A stretch of 31,778 nucleotides of DNA from positions 1 through 31,778 of IMG/VR virus record IMGVR_UViG_3300044620_000107; one strand, 5' to 3'. The stretch is from a virus. A program made the position numbers and the translations under genes. The notes below the pieces were generated by a model. That model was not told where the DNA came from. It made no database searches and was given only the letters and a program-made list of their open reading frames with translations. Numbering within the stretch: position 1 is the first letter of the stretch; each line of letters starts with the position of its first letter. Below, piece after piece: positions 23,961 to 30,914 of the stretch.

Positions 23961-25654
23961 TACCCAAGCTCCAGAGGCGTCGGCGAGACGTAGCCGCTGA
24001 ACATGCCCATGACGTCCTGCGGCTGCATCGGAAGGTTCTGCGCAGCACGGCCGACGTTGGCGACCGTCTGCGACTGCGTCTGCGCAAGCTGCGCCTGCTC
24101 CTTCGCAGCCATCGCGGCGTTGCGCGCCTCGCGAACGCGCGCGACCTGCTCGCTCGGCACGATGATGTGCGGGTCCAGGCCCAGCATCTGCGAGTACGCA
24201 TCGGCCCACTGATCCGCGTCGAACTTGTCGAGCACGTCGGGCTTCATCTGCGCGACCGCGCCGAGGCTGACCGTGAAGCGGTCGATGCTGTTCGTGCCGA
24301 TCGCCTGCTGCGCCTGCGCCAGCATGCTGACGAACTCGATGTTCAGGTCCATGCCCGACAACTCCTCGGGGATCGGCGGCACCTGCCCAGACTCCAGCAT
24401 GTAGTCGAACGTGAGTTCGATCAGCGGGTCCAGCAACTCGCTGTGCAGCCGATCAAGCACAGGCCCCAGCATCAGCAGCTTCTCCTCGTGCCGCTGCGCG
24501 ACCTCCGTCGCCGTCATGCGCGTGTCGGTCGCGTTCGCCAGCATCAGGAACAGGTCGGCGTAGAAGTTCGACTGGATGCGCTGCCGCACGTCCTGGATGT
24601 CCGCCAGCATGTGGTCGAGGCTCAGGCCCACCTCCCACGCCGGACGGATGCCGGCCTGCGGACTCGCTGCGTCGACGAACGTGACACCGCCCGGCAGCGT
24701 CTCGATTTCGCGCGACTTCATCGAGGTCGGAGCCTGCAACGGCGGCTTCGTCTGGTAGTCGATCGCCTGTGCCTTGCGCAGCTGCTCGTGCTGCAACTGC
24801 CGGATGTCGCCGAGCGCCTCCATGCCGGGGCCGTGGCCGTACACGTCGCCGCCGGCAACCGCCCACCGAGGGGCGAGCACCGGGAAGCGGTTGTAGCCAC
24901 CTTCGCGCAGGTACAGGCCAGGGTCGCTACCCTGCTCAAAGTAGCACGAGGACCACGGCATGTTCAGCTTGTCGTGCTTCGACGGGTCTCGGTCCGCGCG
25001 CGGCTCGATCGCGTGGATCACCGTCACCCAGGCGTCGAGGTTGCCGTTGTCCCACTGGCTCCGCGTCGAGAGCGTGCAGTTCTCGTACCCGAACTCGCTG
25101 ACCAGCTGCGCGACCGTCAACTGGAACTCGCGGTACATCGTGTTGACCACGCCGTCGTAGTCCGTCGCGATGGCGTACTCGCCAGCCGTCATCGGGTAGT
25201 GGTGCAGGATGCGCTCGCGATGCGGCAGCAGCAGGCTGCACGCCGTCCCGAACGCGCCGAGTTCCTCGTAGCCACCGTGCAGCGTGCGGTAGGTGTTCGA
25301 CCGCTGGAACACCGTCTGCATGCGCCGCGTCATGTCGAACAGCCAGCGCTCGACAGGGTCGTACTTGTTCAGTTCGGGGTCCGCCGTCGCGAGCTTGAAC
25401 CACGGCCGTGCCGGCGACGTCGCGCCAGCCATCATGCCGGCACCGAGCACGCGCAGCGCTCGCGTCGCCGTGGAGTCGTAGATGGCGTTGTGCCGGCGCT
25501 CGCCTCGGTTGCGGTCCTCGACGAAGTACCGACCGTTGCGCGGCAGCAGGTACGTCGTGATCTCCTGCCAGTGCGCCTTCCAGCTTGCTCGCTCGCTCTT
25601 CAGCGACGACCAACGGTTCTGACGATCGGTGCGTAGCTGGTGGCGGTTCTGCAT
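23960..25654 (-). CDS. Portal / head-tail connector protein (564 aa)
   Basis: Typical podophage connector: WQEITTYLLPRNGRY near the N-terminus, IYDSTATRALRVLGAGMMAG, SPARPWFKLATADPEL, then the long wing and stem with PRWAVAGGDVYGHGPGMEAL, GDIRQLQHEQLRKAQAIDYQ and ANATDTRMTATEVAQRHEEK. It forms the dodecameric ring through which TerL packages DNA and to which tail tubular protein A binds. ATG 25654 is chosen over the upstream in-frame TTG 25666 because GGGGAG lies 4-5 bases before it and spans the stop of the preceding gene. The Gln-rich C-terminal tail (about 500-564) is low complexity, as often seen. Confidence 0.95.
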   Translation of the reverse strand: MQNRHQLRTDRQNRWSSLKSERASWKAHWQEITTYLLPRNGRYFVEDRNRGERRHNAIYDSTATRALRVLGAGMMAGATSPARPWFKLATADPELNKYDPVERWLFDMTRRMQTVFQRSNTYRTLHGGYEELGAFGTACSLLLPHRERILHHYPMTAGEYAIATDYDGVVNTMYREFQLTVAQLVSEFGYENCTLSTRSQWDNGNLDAWVTVIHAIEPRADRDPSKHDKLNMPWSSCYFEQGSDPGLYLREGGYNRFPVLAPRWAVAGGDVYGHGPGMEALGDIRQLQHEQLRKAQAIDYQTKPPLQAPTSMKSREIETLPGGVTFVDAASPQAGIRPAWEVGLSLDHMLADIQDVRQRIQSNFYADLFLMLANATDTRMTATEVAQRHEEKLLMLGPVLDRLHSELLDPLIELTFDYMLESGQVPPIPEELSGMDLNIEFVSMLAQAQQAIGTNSIDRFTVSLGAVAQMKPDVLDKFDADQWADAYSQMLGLDPHIIVPSEQVARVREARNAAMAAKEQAQLAQTQSQTVANVGRAAQNLPMQPQDVMGMFSGYVSPTPLELG

Positions 25655-25655
25655 G

Positions 25656-25952
25656 TCACTCCCCAAGCATGGTCGACTTGCCGACGCCGCCTGGACCGGT
25701 CAGCATCGTCGGGTTGCCGCCAGTGTTCTGCGCGGCCAGCAGCGTCTCGACGTTGGCTCGCTTCGATCGCGCGCGGTTGGTCTCCATCATGCCGCGACGC
25801 TCCTGCGACATGGCTCTGGCCTCGGCGTTCTTCTGCGCTTGGTCCTGCCTGCGCATCGCCTTCTGCTGCATCTGCGCGCCGCGCTCGCCTGAGTAGATGC
25901 TGTAGCCAGTGCCAACCAAGGCAGACGCTGCGATGATTCCAGAAATCGCCAT
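25656..25952 (-). CDS. Small membrane-type phage protein (98 aa)
   Basis: One N-terminal hydrophobic segment (ISGIIAASALVGTGYSIYSG) is followed by a Gln/Arg/Ala-rich helix (QMQQKAMRRQDQAQKNAEAR) and a Gly-rich tail ending PTMLTGPGGVGKSTMLGE. Small proteins with this layout are common beside the portal in podophages; the function is not established. The tail matches the P-loop consensus but lies at the extreme C-terminus with no Walker B, so I do not call an ATPase. ATG 25952 overlaps the GNAT stop (TGATG) and has AGGAAG five bases upstream. Confidence 0.65.
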   Translation of the reverse strand: MAISGIIAASALVGTGYSIYSGERGAQMQQKAMRRQDQAQKNAEARAMSQERRGMMETNRARSKRANVETLLAAQNTGGNPTMLTGPGGVGKSTMLGE

Positions 25953-26428
25953 CAGAGCTTCCTGCTGTAGATGATGTCCTGCACCGCGTACTGGCCTCGG
26001 CCGGCCAGCAGCAGCGACAGCTTGCTGTGCTCCTTCGCGTGCCACAGCATCAGCTGCGCGCCGCGCTCCTTCGCTTCGACCTCGGTCTCGCGGATCAGCC
26101 GCACGCCGATTCGGCCGTTCGCCGTGCTTCGATGCGGCGGCGACACGAACAGCACGTCGTTCTGCGCGTAGGTCATCAGCCCGTAGTGCAGGTGCTGCGT
26201 GACGAACGTCACCGAGTACCCGACCATCACGTCGTCGACGAACGCGGCGAGGCAGAACAGATGGCCCGCTCGCTGTGCCTGCTGGTACACGTCCCAGCGT
26301 GGATGCAGCACCATCACGTCCTTGTGCTTCGCGATCTCGTCGTAGTGCTCGGCGAGCAGGCTTCCGCCTTCGCGCTCGATCGTCTCGATCGTCGTGAGTT
26401 CGATCTTCGTGGCGGCTGCGGCGTGCAT
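25952..26428 (-). CDS. GNAT-family N-acetyltransferase-like protein (158 aa)
   Basis: The order of elements fits the GNAT fold: HYDEIAKHKDVMVLHPRWDV, LAAFVDDVMVGYSVTFVTQH (beta-3/beta-4), NDVLFVSPPHRSTANGRIGV (acetyl-CoA binding loop region, with R/S..G..GI replacing the classic Q/RxxGxG/A) and RETEVEAKERGAQLMLWHAK. Related proteins occur between TerL and portal in many podophages and are well conserved in position. The acceptor substrate is unknown; it may modify a virion or host protein. ATG 26428 overlaps the preceding stop (TGATG), with no Shine-Dalgarno, so translation is probably coupled. Confidence 0.75.
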   Translation of the reverse strand: MHAAAATKIELTTIETIEREGGSLLAEHYDEIAKHKDVMVLHPRWDVYQQAQRAGHLFCLAAFVDDVMVGYSVTFVTQHLHYGLMTYAQNDVLFVSPPHRSTANGRIGVRLIRETEVEAKERGAQLMLWHAKEHSKLSLLLAGRGQYAVQDIIYSRKL

Positions 26429-26685
26429 CAGTAGAGGGCGTAGACGGTGGCAGAGGTGCCGGTGAGTCGCACCCGCTGCGCGCGGAACGGCAGGATGGTC
26501 CCAGCTGTCAGCGATCCGGTGGTGTCCAGCGTCGTGCCGTCGGTGTTGATCACCGACACCGTGCCAGCGACAGCCACGAACAGCGCAGCAGCGGGGATCG
26601 GGAGGTCGACCGTGTCGCTTCGCGTCACTGGCACGGCAATGCTGAACGTCGACGGACCCTGCGGCACGGTTGGGAAAGCTGGCAT
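26428..26685 (-). CDS. Small beta-rich structural protein (85 aa)
   Basis: The sequence is almost entirely beta strand and turn: VPVTRSDTVDLPIPAAALFV, GTVSVINTDGTTLDTTGSLT and AGTILPFRAQRVRLTGTSAT, ending VYALY. This short layout, with an ILPFRAQRV core and a terminal ALY, is commonly seen in small phage head proteins next to terminase, often called head fibre or spike base. It starts at ATG 26685, 36 bases after the TerL stop, without a visible Shine-Dalgarno, and ends overlapping the acetyltransferase start. Confidence 0.65.
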   Translation of the reverse strand: MPAFPTVPQGPSTFSIAVPVTRSDTVDLPIPAAALFVAVAGTVSVINTDGTTLDTTGSLTAGTILPFRAQRVRLTGTSATVYALY

Positions 26686-26721
26686 GGGGGCAGTGTCAGG
26701 CCGGGCGCGTCGGTACGGGCA

Positions 26722-28260
26722 CTACAGCCCCCGGTACGGGTCGTAGTCGGCCACGCTGCCGCGCCTCGGGATGCCGAGGTCGTGAAGGACGTGGCGCTTC
26801 GGCGTCTCCATGCAGGCGAGGATCAGGGCCGACGCCGAGTCGGGGCTGCGGCCGATCCGCTCGTAGATCTCCTCGCGGCTGGCGACCTTCAGCGTCTGGC
26901 CTTGCAGCTTCCAGGTCGGAGCGCACAGGTCGGCGAGCAGCATCGGGTCGGGCGGCAGCGCGATCCCGTTGTTCGCCTTGGGGTCGAGCGCCTCGCGCAT
27001 GCGCCACCACAGTTCGCTGCGCAGGTTGGCGAAGCGCAGCCGGCCACTGGCGTCCATCGCCACCGCCGCCTCGGCGACGTTGACACCGACGACCTGCACT
27101 CCAGCGTCGCGCAGGATGTCGAACGGCGACGCGCCGACGCCGATCACGTCGATGTGGACGACGGCACGGTCGCGCTGCGCTGCGACGACCTGCCCAGCCA
27201 CGGCTGCGCCATCAGGCGTCTGCGAGCCGGGCAACCGGATCAACATGTCGAACCACCAGCCGTGCCGGCGCGCGATCACGGTCGAGTCACGGCCGCCGCG
27301 CGCCACGTCCACGCCCACCGAGTCCATCGGCGGCAGCGTGCCAGGACGCAGCCAGCGAGCCTGTGCCGCCTCGACCCAGGCTGTGGGGATCACCTGCCAG
27401 GGGTCGTCTTCGATGCCGGCGGAGAAGTCACCGTACCGCATCTGCGACCGCAGCGGCTCCGGCAGCGCGTCGAGCGTCGCGGTGTAGCCGGTCGCCATGA
27501 GGTACGGGTTGTCGGTCACGCGCGACGGCACGAACGTCCTCGACTGCGGAGTGATGCGCTGGCCGTTGTGCTCGATCTGCGCCGGCCCGTCGACCTCGAT
27601 CTCCTTGCCGTCCACCACGGCGAACCAGCGGATCTCGCCGGGCTTCGCCGGCCTCGGGTGCGTGCGGTCGAGCCACGGGGCGAAGTAGGCGACGACCCAC
27701 CGGCCCTCGGCGCTGGTCGGCGGGTTGAACGTCAGCAGCACGCGGCACCGCTGGTTCGCCTCGGTCGTGCGCAGCCAGCCCATCAAGAACCGCACGTCCT
27801 CCTGCCGCATGTTCGACGCCTCGTCGAAGATCAGCAGGTCGTGCGGCCGGCCCTGGTACTTGCGGACGTCGCCGGGCGACGGGAACGAGCCAAGCTCGAC
27901 CTGCGCGTCGCGGCCGTCCCAGCGGCGGAACCGCCAGATGCGGTCGCTGCCGTTGTACCCATCGCGGCTGCCGAGCACGTCGCCGAGGCGGTCGACGACG
28001 CCCTGGAGTTCGGTGCCGTTCTGGCGAAACAAGCCCGTGCGCAGGTGCCGCGTCACGGCAAGGCCGAGGGCGAGGTCGGTCTTGCCGCCGCCGGCCGCGC
28101 CCCCGAAGCCGACGACCGTGGCCGGCGACTCCAGCGCCATCGTCTGCGGCCCCGGCAGCGGGTGCCACGGCCGACGGTCAGCAGCCAGCAGTCGATCGAG
28201 TTCGGCTCGCTCCTCGTCGGTGAGCATGGCGAGCGCCGCCGCTGTGGGCGCGCGCGTCAT
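26722..28260 (-). CDS. terL: Terminase large subunit (512 aa)
   Basis: DNA-packaging motor. The ATPase half carries Walker A (GFGGAAGGGKTDLALGLA), Walker B (DLLIFDEASNM) and the coupling motif LLTFNPP. The RNase H-like nuclease half has acidic residues in GVDVARGGRDSTV, IDVIGVGASPFDIL and DSASALILACM. Length is normal for the family. ATG 28260 precedes MTRAPTAAALAMLTDEERAE, typical for the N-terminus; the frame is open further up but that part looks non-coding. No Shine-Dalgarno is visible; instead a 67-aa ORF ends at this ATG as ATGA, suggesting coupling. TerS lies about 200 bases upstream. Confidence 0.97.
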   Translation of the reverse strand: MTRAPTAAALAMLTDEERAELDRLLAADRRPWHPLPGPQTMALESPATVVGFGGAAGGGKTDLALGLAVTRHLRTGLFRQNGTELQGVVDRLGDVLGSRDGYNGSDRIWRFRRWDGRDAQVELGSFPSPGDVRKYQGRPHDLLIFDEASNMRQEDVRFLMGWLRTTEANQRCRVLLTFNPPTSAEGRWVVAYFAPWLDRTHPRPAKPGEIRWFAVVDGKEIEVDGPAQIEHNGQRITPQSRTFVPSRVTDNPYLMATGYTATLDALPEPLRSQMRYGDFSAGIEDDPWQVIPTAWVEAAQARWLRPGTLPPMDSVGVDVARGGRDSTVIARRHGWWFDMLIRLPGSQTPDGAAVAGQVVAAQRDRAVVHIDVIGVGASPFDILRDAGVQVVGVNVAEAAVAMDASGRLRFANLRSELWWRMREALDPKANNGIALPPDPMLLADLCAPTWKLQGQTLKVASREEIYERIGRSPDSASALILACMETPKRHVLHDLGIPRRGSVADYDPYRGL

Positions 28261-28460
28261 GCGGGAGAGTGAGGGGCGCGGCAGCCGGCGTCGACGGCAT
28301 GAACACCGGGGAACGTCGACTGGGCGTGGGAGGGCGCAGCGGCTGCCGGCCCCTCGGTGTGACGCGCGCAGCATGCCCGACGCGCGCCGGCCGGCAAGCC
28401 GCCGCCGGCAGGATCGGCTGCGGAAGATTCCCAGATTCTCCGACAGATCGACGCGCGCAT
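28257..28460 (-). CDS. Doubtful small ORF between terminase genes (67 aa)
   Basis: This ORF starts 3 bases after the TerS stop and its TGA overlaps the TerL ATG as ATGA, which is how true genes abut in this operon. About three quarters of codons end in G or C. The product (MRASICRRIWESSAADPAGG onward) is rich in Ala, Pro, Gly, Cys and His, has no recognisable domain, and there is no Shine-Dalgarno. It may instead be a spacer whose open frame is fortuitous; the stretch also holds the GC-rich near-palindrome around 28388-28410. Confidence 0.35.
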   Translation of the reverse strand: MRASICRRIWESSAADPAGGGLPAGARRACCARHTEGPAAAAPSHAQSTFPGVHAVDAGCRAPHSPA

Positions 28461-28463
28461 TGG

Positions 28464-28940
28464 CTACGGGTCTCCCTTTGCTGCTTGCTGCTCGGCATCC
28501 TGCGCAGCCAGCCGCGCCGTGGCGACGGCCAGCAGGCTGTCGACGCGCCGCGCGCGCTCGGCGTCGTCGATCTGGATCGGCACGCCGGCAGGATCGCCGC
28601 CCACCTGCACCGTGCTGCGCTCGCTGTACCTCGGCGACCACCGCGCCAGCAGCTGGAGCCGCGTCCAGACGCGCAACTTGCGGTGCGCGACGTCGTCGGG
28701 GTGATCGCTCGGCTCCTCGGCGATGGCTTCAAGCTCGTCAGCCATCACGTCGAAGCCTGCCTCGCGCGCGCGCGCGAAGCGTACCGCGAAGTCCTGATCC
28801 TGCGACCTCCAGGTGTAGATCCGCATCACGGACGGCTTGCCCGGCTGCCTCGCGTAGCTCGCCAGGGTCTTGCCGGCGGCGAGCCACTCGACGATCTCGT
28901 CGTAGTAGTCGTTCGGGTCGTAGGTCGGCTTGCGTGTCAC
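28464..28940 (-). CDS. terS: Terminase small subunit (158 aa)
   Basis: The DNA-recognition subunit of the packaging terminase. The HTH-like N-terminal part reads YYDEIVEWLAAGKTLASYAR, then QPGKPSVMRIYTWRSQDQDF; the middle reads EAGFDVMADELEAIAEEPSD and DDVAHRKLRVWTRLQLLARW, all characteristic of a widespread TerS family. Start choice: GTG 28940 has AGGAGG six bases upstream and overlaps the previous stop as GTGA, much better than the in-frame ATG at 28967, which has no Shine-Dalgarno. The gene ends 3 bases before the small ORF and about 200 bases before TerL. Confidence 0.93.
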   Translation of the reverse strand: MTRKPTYDPNDYYDEIVEWLAAGKTLASYARQPGKPSVMRIYTWRSQDQDFAVRFARAREAGFDVMADELEAIAEEPSDHPDDVAHRKLRVWTRLQLLARWSPRYSERSTVQVGGDPAGVPIQIDDAERARRVDSLLAVATARLAAQDAEQQAAKGDP

Positions 28941-29206
28941 GGCTCGCCTCCTGCGACTCGACGCCATGAGGATGGCAGCGCTGCGCGGCGCTCGTACCGG
29001 CAGATCTTGGCGACGGTCGACTTGAGCAGACCCATGTGACGCGCGATCCAGCCGTAACTGCGTAACTCGTTCTCGTGCGCGTCGCGCACGGCGCGAACAA
29101 CGGCGTCGGGGATCGTCGAGTTGTGGTGCGTCGCGCCGACTCGGTAGCCGCGCTCGTCGACGGCGACGAGGCGCGTGCGCGTGGTGGTGGTGGTGTGCGT
29201 GGTCAT
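28937..29206 (-). CDS. Small helix-turn-helix protein (89 aa)
   Basis: After a Thr-rich N-terminus the protein has a basic core: IPDAVVRAVRDAHENELRSY, then GWIARHMGLLKSTVAKICRY ending in ERRAA. The second segment looks like a helix-turn-helix (the IARHMGLLKSTVAKI register), similar to small HTH proteins encoded beside terminase or HNH genes in phages. It may be a DNA-binding helper for packaging or a regulator; no operator is visible to decide. ATG 29206 overlaps the stop of the TW-repeat gene as ATGA, with GGAG directly adjacent, and its own stop overlaps the TerS start. Confidence 0.7.
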   Translation of the reverse strand: MTTHTTTTTRTRLVAVDERGYRVGATHHNSTIPDAVVRAVRDAHENELRSYGWIARHMGLLKSTVAKICRYERRAALPSSWRRVAGGEP

Positions 29207-29364
29207 CTCCAGGTGCCTGCGATGCGGATGAAGGGCGTGGCGACGCGCCACGTCCCTGCGATGCGGGTGTAAGGCGTCGTGGTCTTCCAGGTGCCGCTGA
29301 CGCGCAGCCAGACGATCGTGCCCGTCGGCGGCGCTGCGGCAGGTGCGAGCAGCGTCAGCAGCAT
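29203..29364 (-). CDS. TW-repeat small protein (53 aa)
   Basis: ATG 29364 lies 3 bases after the tail-fibre stop and the TGA overlaps the HTH start (ATGA). The product contains three copies of a short unit: VSGTWK, then TTPYTRIAGTWR, then VATPFIRIAGTWR. Proteins with similar tandem G-x-W-K/R ..TPY.K/R units are frequent near tail-fibre genes of phages and are probably small beta-rich tail or fibre accessories. The repeat is visible at DNA level too, as CGCATCGCAGG followed by ACSTGG twice. No Shine-Dalgarno, so coupling to the fibre gene is likely. Confidence 0.7.
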   Translation of the reverse strand: MLLTLLAPAAAPPTGTIVWLRVSGTWKTTTPYTRIAGTWRVATPFIRIAGTWR

Positions 29365-29367
29365 GGG

Positions 29368-30138
29368 CTAGACGTACTGGAGGTAGATGTCGCCGTCAGC
29401 GCCGCCGGTTGGCGCTGCGGTGCCGCTGGTGATGGTCAGCGTCGCCGCGTTGCCGAGGCCGAGCGTCGTGCGCTGCGCGGCTGCGCTGGCGTCGTCGAGC
29501 AGGTCGCGGCCCGCCTGCGTGCAGGCGATCGTCTCGGGCACTCCGGTGCTCGGAGACTGGCGACCGATCAGCGTGTCGGTGGCGAGGTTGGCGAGCTTCG
29601 CCAGCGTGACCGCGCCCGTGGAGATCGTCGTGGTGCTGCTGCCTGCTGCGGCCTCGACGTCGCCGAGCAGCTGGCTACGCCGGATGCCGCTACCGCTGAA
29701 CTCGACACCGTGGCCGACGGTGACCTCCTGCGCTGGGCCGGCGCTGCCGCTGTGGCGACCGATCAGGTGCTGCGAGGTGACGTCGACGATGTCGCTCCAC
29801 TGCGCCTGGGACAGCGTGGCGAGCGCGCCGAGGCCGAGCGCTGTGCGCTGTGCTGCGGCGTCCGCTGCGGTCAGCAGCGTCTTGCCGGCGGTGGTGACGT
29901 CGCCGCCCATCTTGGTCGTCGTGACCGCTCCCGCGTCGATCGAGAACGACGTTGCGTTGCTTGCGACGGTGATATCGCCCTTGTCGCCGTCGCCGAGGCC
30001 GCGCACGACGAGATCCCAGTGCAGCGTCCACTGCGCGCCGACGCCCGGCTCGGAGACGGAGCCGCTGGTGTGGTCGACGAGCGCGACGTAGCTGCTGCCG
30101 AGGTGCTCGACGACCTGTCCGCGCAGGTAGTTCGTCAC
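29368..30138 (-). CDS. Tail-fibre protein (256 aa)
   Basis: N-terminal YLRGQVVEHLGSSYVALVDH followed by TSGSVSEPGVGAQW resembles the small carbohydrate-binding-like module found in phage fibres. The rest is beta-rich with two copies of a classic fibre repeat, AAQRTALGLGALATL and AAQRTTLGLGNAATL, plus HLIGRHSGSAGPAQEV and TLIGRQSPSTGVPETI as a second repeated unit. The end, PTGGADGDIYLQYV, is also common in fibres. It likely contacts the host surface. GTG 30138 overlaps the preceding TGA (GTGA) and has GGGAG seven bases upstream; the open frame above it is a shadow. The N-terminal module appears to be split from the previous gene. Confidence 0.75.
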   Translation of the reverse strand: MTNYLRGQVVEHLGSSYVALVDHTSGSVSEPGVGAQWTLHWDLVVRGLGDGDKGDITVASNATSFSIDAGAVTTTKMGGDVTTAGKTLLTAADAAAQRTALGLGALATLSQAQWSDIVDVTSQHLIGRHSGSAGPAQEVTVGHGVEFSGSGIRRSQLLGDVEAAAGSSTTTISTGAVTLAKLANLATDTLIGRQSPSTGVPETIACTQAGRDLLDDASAAAQRTTLGLGNAATLTITSGTAAPTGGADGDIYLQYV

Positions 30139-30467
30139 GACCACGCTCCCTGGGTCGGCGTGAGGAACACGCCGGCCGGCACGGTGCCGCCCCACTCGCC
30201 GGCCCACTGGAGCAGGCCGCCGCCGCCGCCGCCCGTGACGGACAGCGTGCCGTCGGTGTAGGTCAGGCCGGTGCCGATCGCCGCGCGGCCGTAGCGACCG
30301 GACAGGTCGATCGTCGACAGCCAGACGGGCGTCTGGTCCTGGATGGCGTCGACGGTCGGGTCGATCCTGCGGATCTCCTCAACGACGTGGGTGAGATCCT
30401 GCACGACGGGATCGCGCGACGGCATGGCGCGCGCCGCGCCGGCCGCGCTGCGACTGGGGGATGCCAT
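30135..30467 (-). CDS. Short fibre-like protein, probable N-terminal part of the tail fibre (110 aa)
   Basis: A helical N-terminal part (VVQDLTHVVEEIRRIDPTVD) is followed by AIGTGLTYTDGTLSVTGGGG, a beta/Gly pattern typical of fibres, and the end LLQWAGEWGGTVPAGVFLTP leading to QGAWS. That last part looks like the beginning of the Trp-containing module continued in the next gene. ATG 30467 has AGGAG 18 bases upstream with a GC-rich hairpin between them; an internal ATG 30425 is an alternative start. This is the first gene of the leftward train. Confidence 0.6.
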   Translation of the reverse strand: MASPSRSAAGAARAMPSRDPVVQDLTHVVEEIRRIDPTVDAIQDQTPVWLSTIDLSGRYGRAAIGTGLTYTDGTLSVTGGGGGGLLQWAGEWGGTVPAGVFLTPTQGAWS

Positions 30468-30490
30468 GGGGGGCGATCTTGCCCGCTCCT
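30465..30490 (-). promoter_or_regulatory. Ribosome site with intervening hairpin before first late gene
   Basis: On the minus strand AGGAG (30486-30490) is 18 bases from ATG 30467, too far for normal initiation. The interval contains GGGC-AAGATC-GCCC, a potential four-pair GC stem that would shorten the effective distance to about four bases. The stem is short, so this is a suggestion only. Confidence 0.35.
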
Positions 30491-30509
30491 GCGGACGACA
30501 CAAGGGGCG

Positions 30510-30529
30510 GCGAGATTTCTCGCTTTTTT
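30510..30529 (+). terminator. Rho-independent terminator, rightward
   Basis: GCGAG-ATTT-CTCGC is a perfect five-pair stem (six if the loop closes to two bases) followed directly by six T residues on the plus strand. No plus-strand gene precedes it, so it would stop antisense transcription coming through the structural genes, just before the promoter at 30543. In the other direction it has no T-run. Confidence 0.65.
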
Positions 30530-30532
30530 GGA

Positions 30533-30571
30533 GATCGCACTGTTGACGCGATCGGCGACGGTCGATACGTT
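30533..30571 (+). promoter_or_regulatory. Promoter-like element A with overlapping inverted repeat
   Basis: TTGACG (30543-30548), a 17-base spacer and TACGTT (30566-30571) resemble a sigma70 promoter. The predicted start of transcription falls at about the ATG at 30580, so the first mRNA would be leaderless or nearly so. The perfect repeat GATCGC/GCGATC (30533-30538, 30548-30553) flanks the -35 and could be an operator. The motif recurs at 31396. Confidence 0.5.
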
Positions 30572-30579
30572 CCGCACCC

Positions 30580-30879
30580 ATGAGCACCAACACGGCAGCC
30601 CGTTCCGACATCCGCAAGGACATCAAGCTGGAGGAGATCCGCGTCGAGCGCGTAGTCGCCGGCCAGTACCGCGCCTACGACCGCTTGACCGGCGAGTGGA
30701 TCGCGACGGCGATCAACTGCGCGCACGGGCGCGGCAAGGCCGACTGGCAAGCCTGGGGCGGCGCGAACATCCAAGACCCCTGGGTGCCCGGCTCGATTGT
30801 CAGCCGTCACCGTGCCCACCTCATCAGCCGCGACTGGCTTCCGAACTTGATCCTGCGCTGGTCGCGCGGCTCGTACTGA
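30580..30879 (+). CDS. Hypothetical accessory protein (99 aa)
   Basis: First gene of the rightward set. The product starts MSTNTAARSDIRKDIKLEEI and has a beta-like segment VERVVAGQYRAYDRLTGEWI, then several Trp residues (ADWQAWGGANIQDPWVPG) and a basic end. No known motif, signal peptide or membrane segment is visible. Codon third positions are strongly G/C, and the stop is followed by a 32-base leader to the next gene, so it appears real and co-transcribed. No Shine-Dalgarno precedes the ATG; with the promoter immediately upstream the message could be leaderless. Function unknown; early takeover or anti-defence would fit the context but is not shown. Confidence 0.65.
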   Translation: MSTNTAARSDIRKDIKLEEIRVERVVAGQYRAYDRLTGEWIATAINCAHGRGKADWQAWGGANIQDPWVPGSIVSRHRAHLISRDWLPNLILRWSRGSY

Positions 30880-30914
30880 TCCCACCGCAACCAACCCAAC
30901 CCAACACGACCATG
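30877..30914 (+). repeat. SD-less C/A-rich leader, copy 1
   Basis: Runs from the TGA of the first rightward gene to the ATG of the second. Its first 17 bases are identical to copy 2 (31152-31189) and the AACCCAACACG core is shared. It contains no Shine-Dalgarno and almost no G. Confidence 0.75.

Larger units (their letters stand above)
30468..30579. other. Divergent intergenic region (112 bp)
   Basis: This separates the leftward structural train from the rightward small genes. It holds the rightward terminator (30510-30529), an inverted repeat GATCGC-9 bases-GCGATC (30533-30553) overlapping the -35 of a rightward promoter, and the leftward ribosome site. I found no convincing leftward sigma70 promoter in it, so the late genes may be transcribed from elsewhere or by a phage-modified polymerase. 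Confidence 0.6.

Noticed and set aside
22491-23993. Plus-strand frame of 500 codons opposite the Kelch-like gene
   Set aside because: Arg/Val-rich shadow with no domains; the opposite strand has repeats and coupled starts.
25656-25700. P-loop consensus GPGGVGKST in the 98-aa protein
   Set aside because: It is at the very C-terminus of a tiny protein without Walker B or an ATPase core. Related small phage proteins end in similar Gly-rich tails, so the match is probably fortuitous.
26782-28272. Plus-strand frame of 496 codons opposite TerL
   Set aside because: TerL motifs on the minus strand are unequivocal; the plus translation is a shadow.
29368-30467. Possible diversity-generating retroelement, given the BPP-1-like head genes
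   Set aside because: No reverse transcriptase, no template/variable repeat pair and no Mtd-like C-type lectin end are visible in the window.
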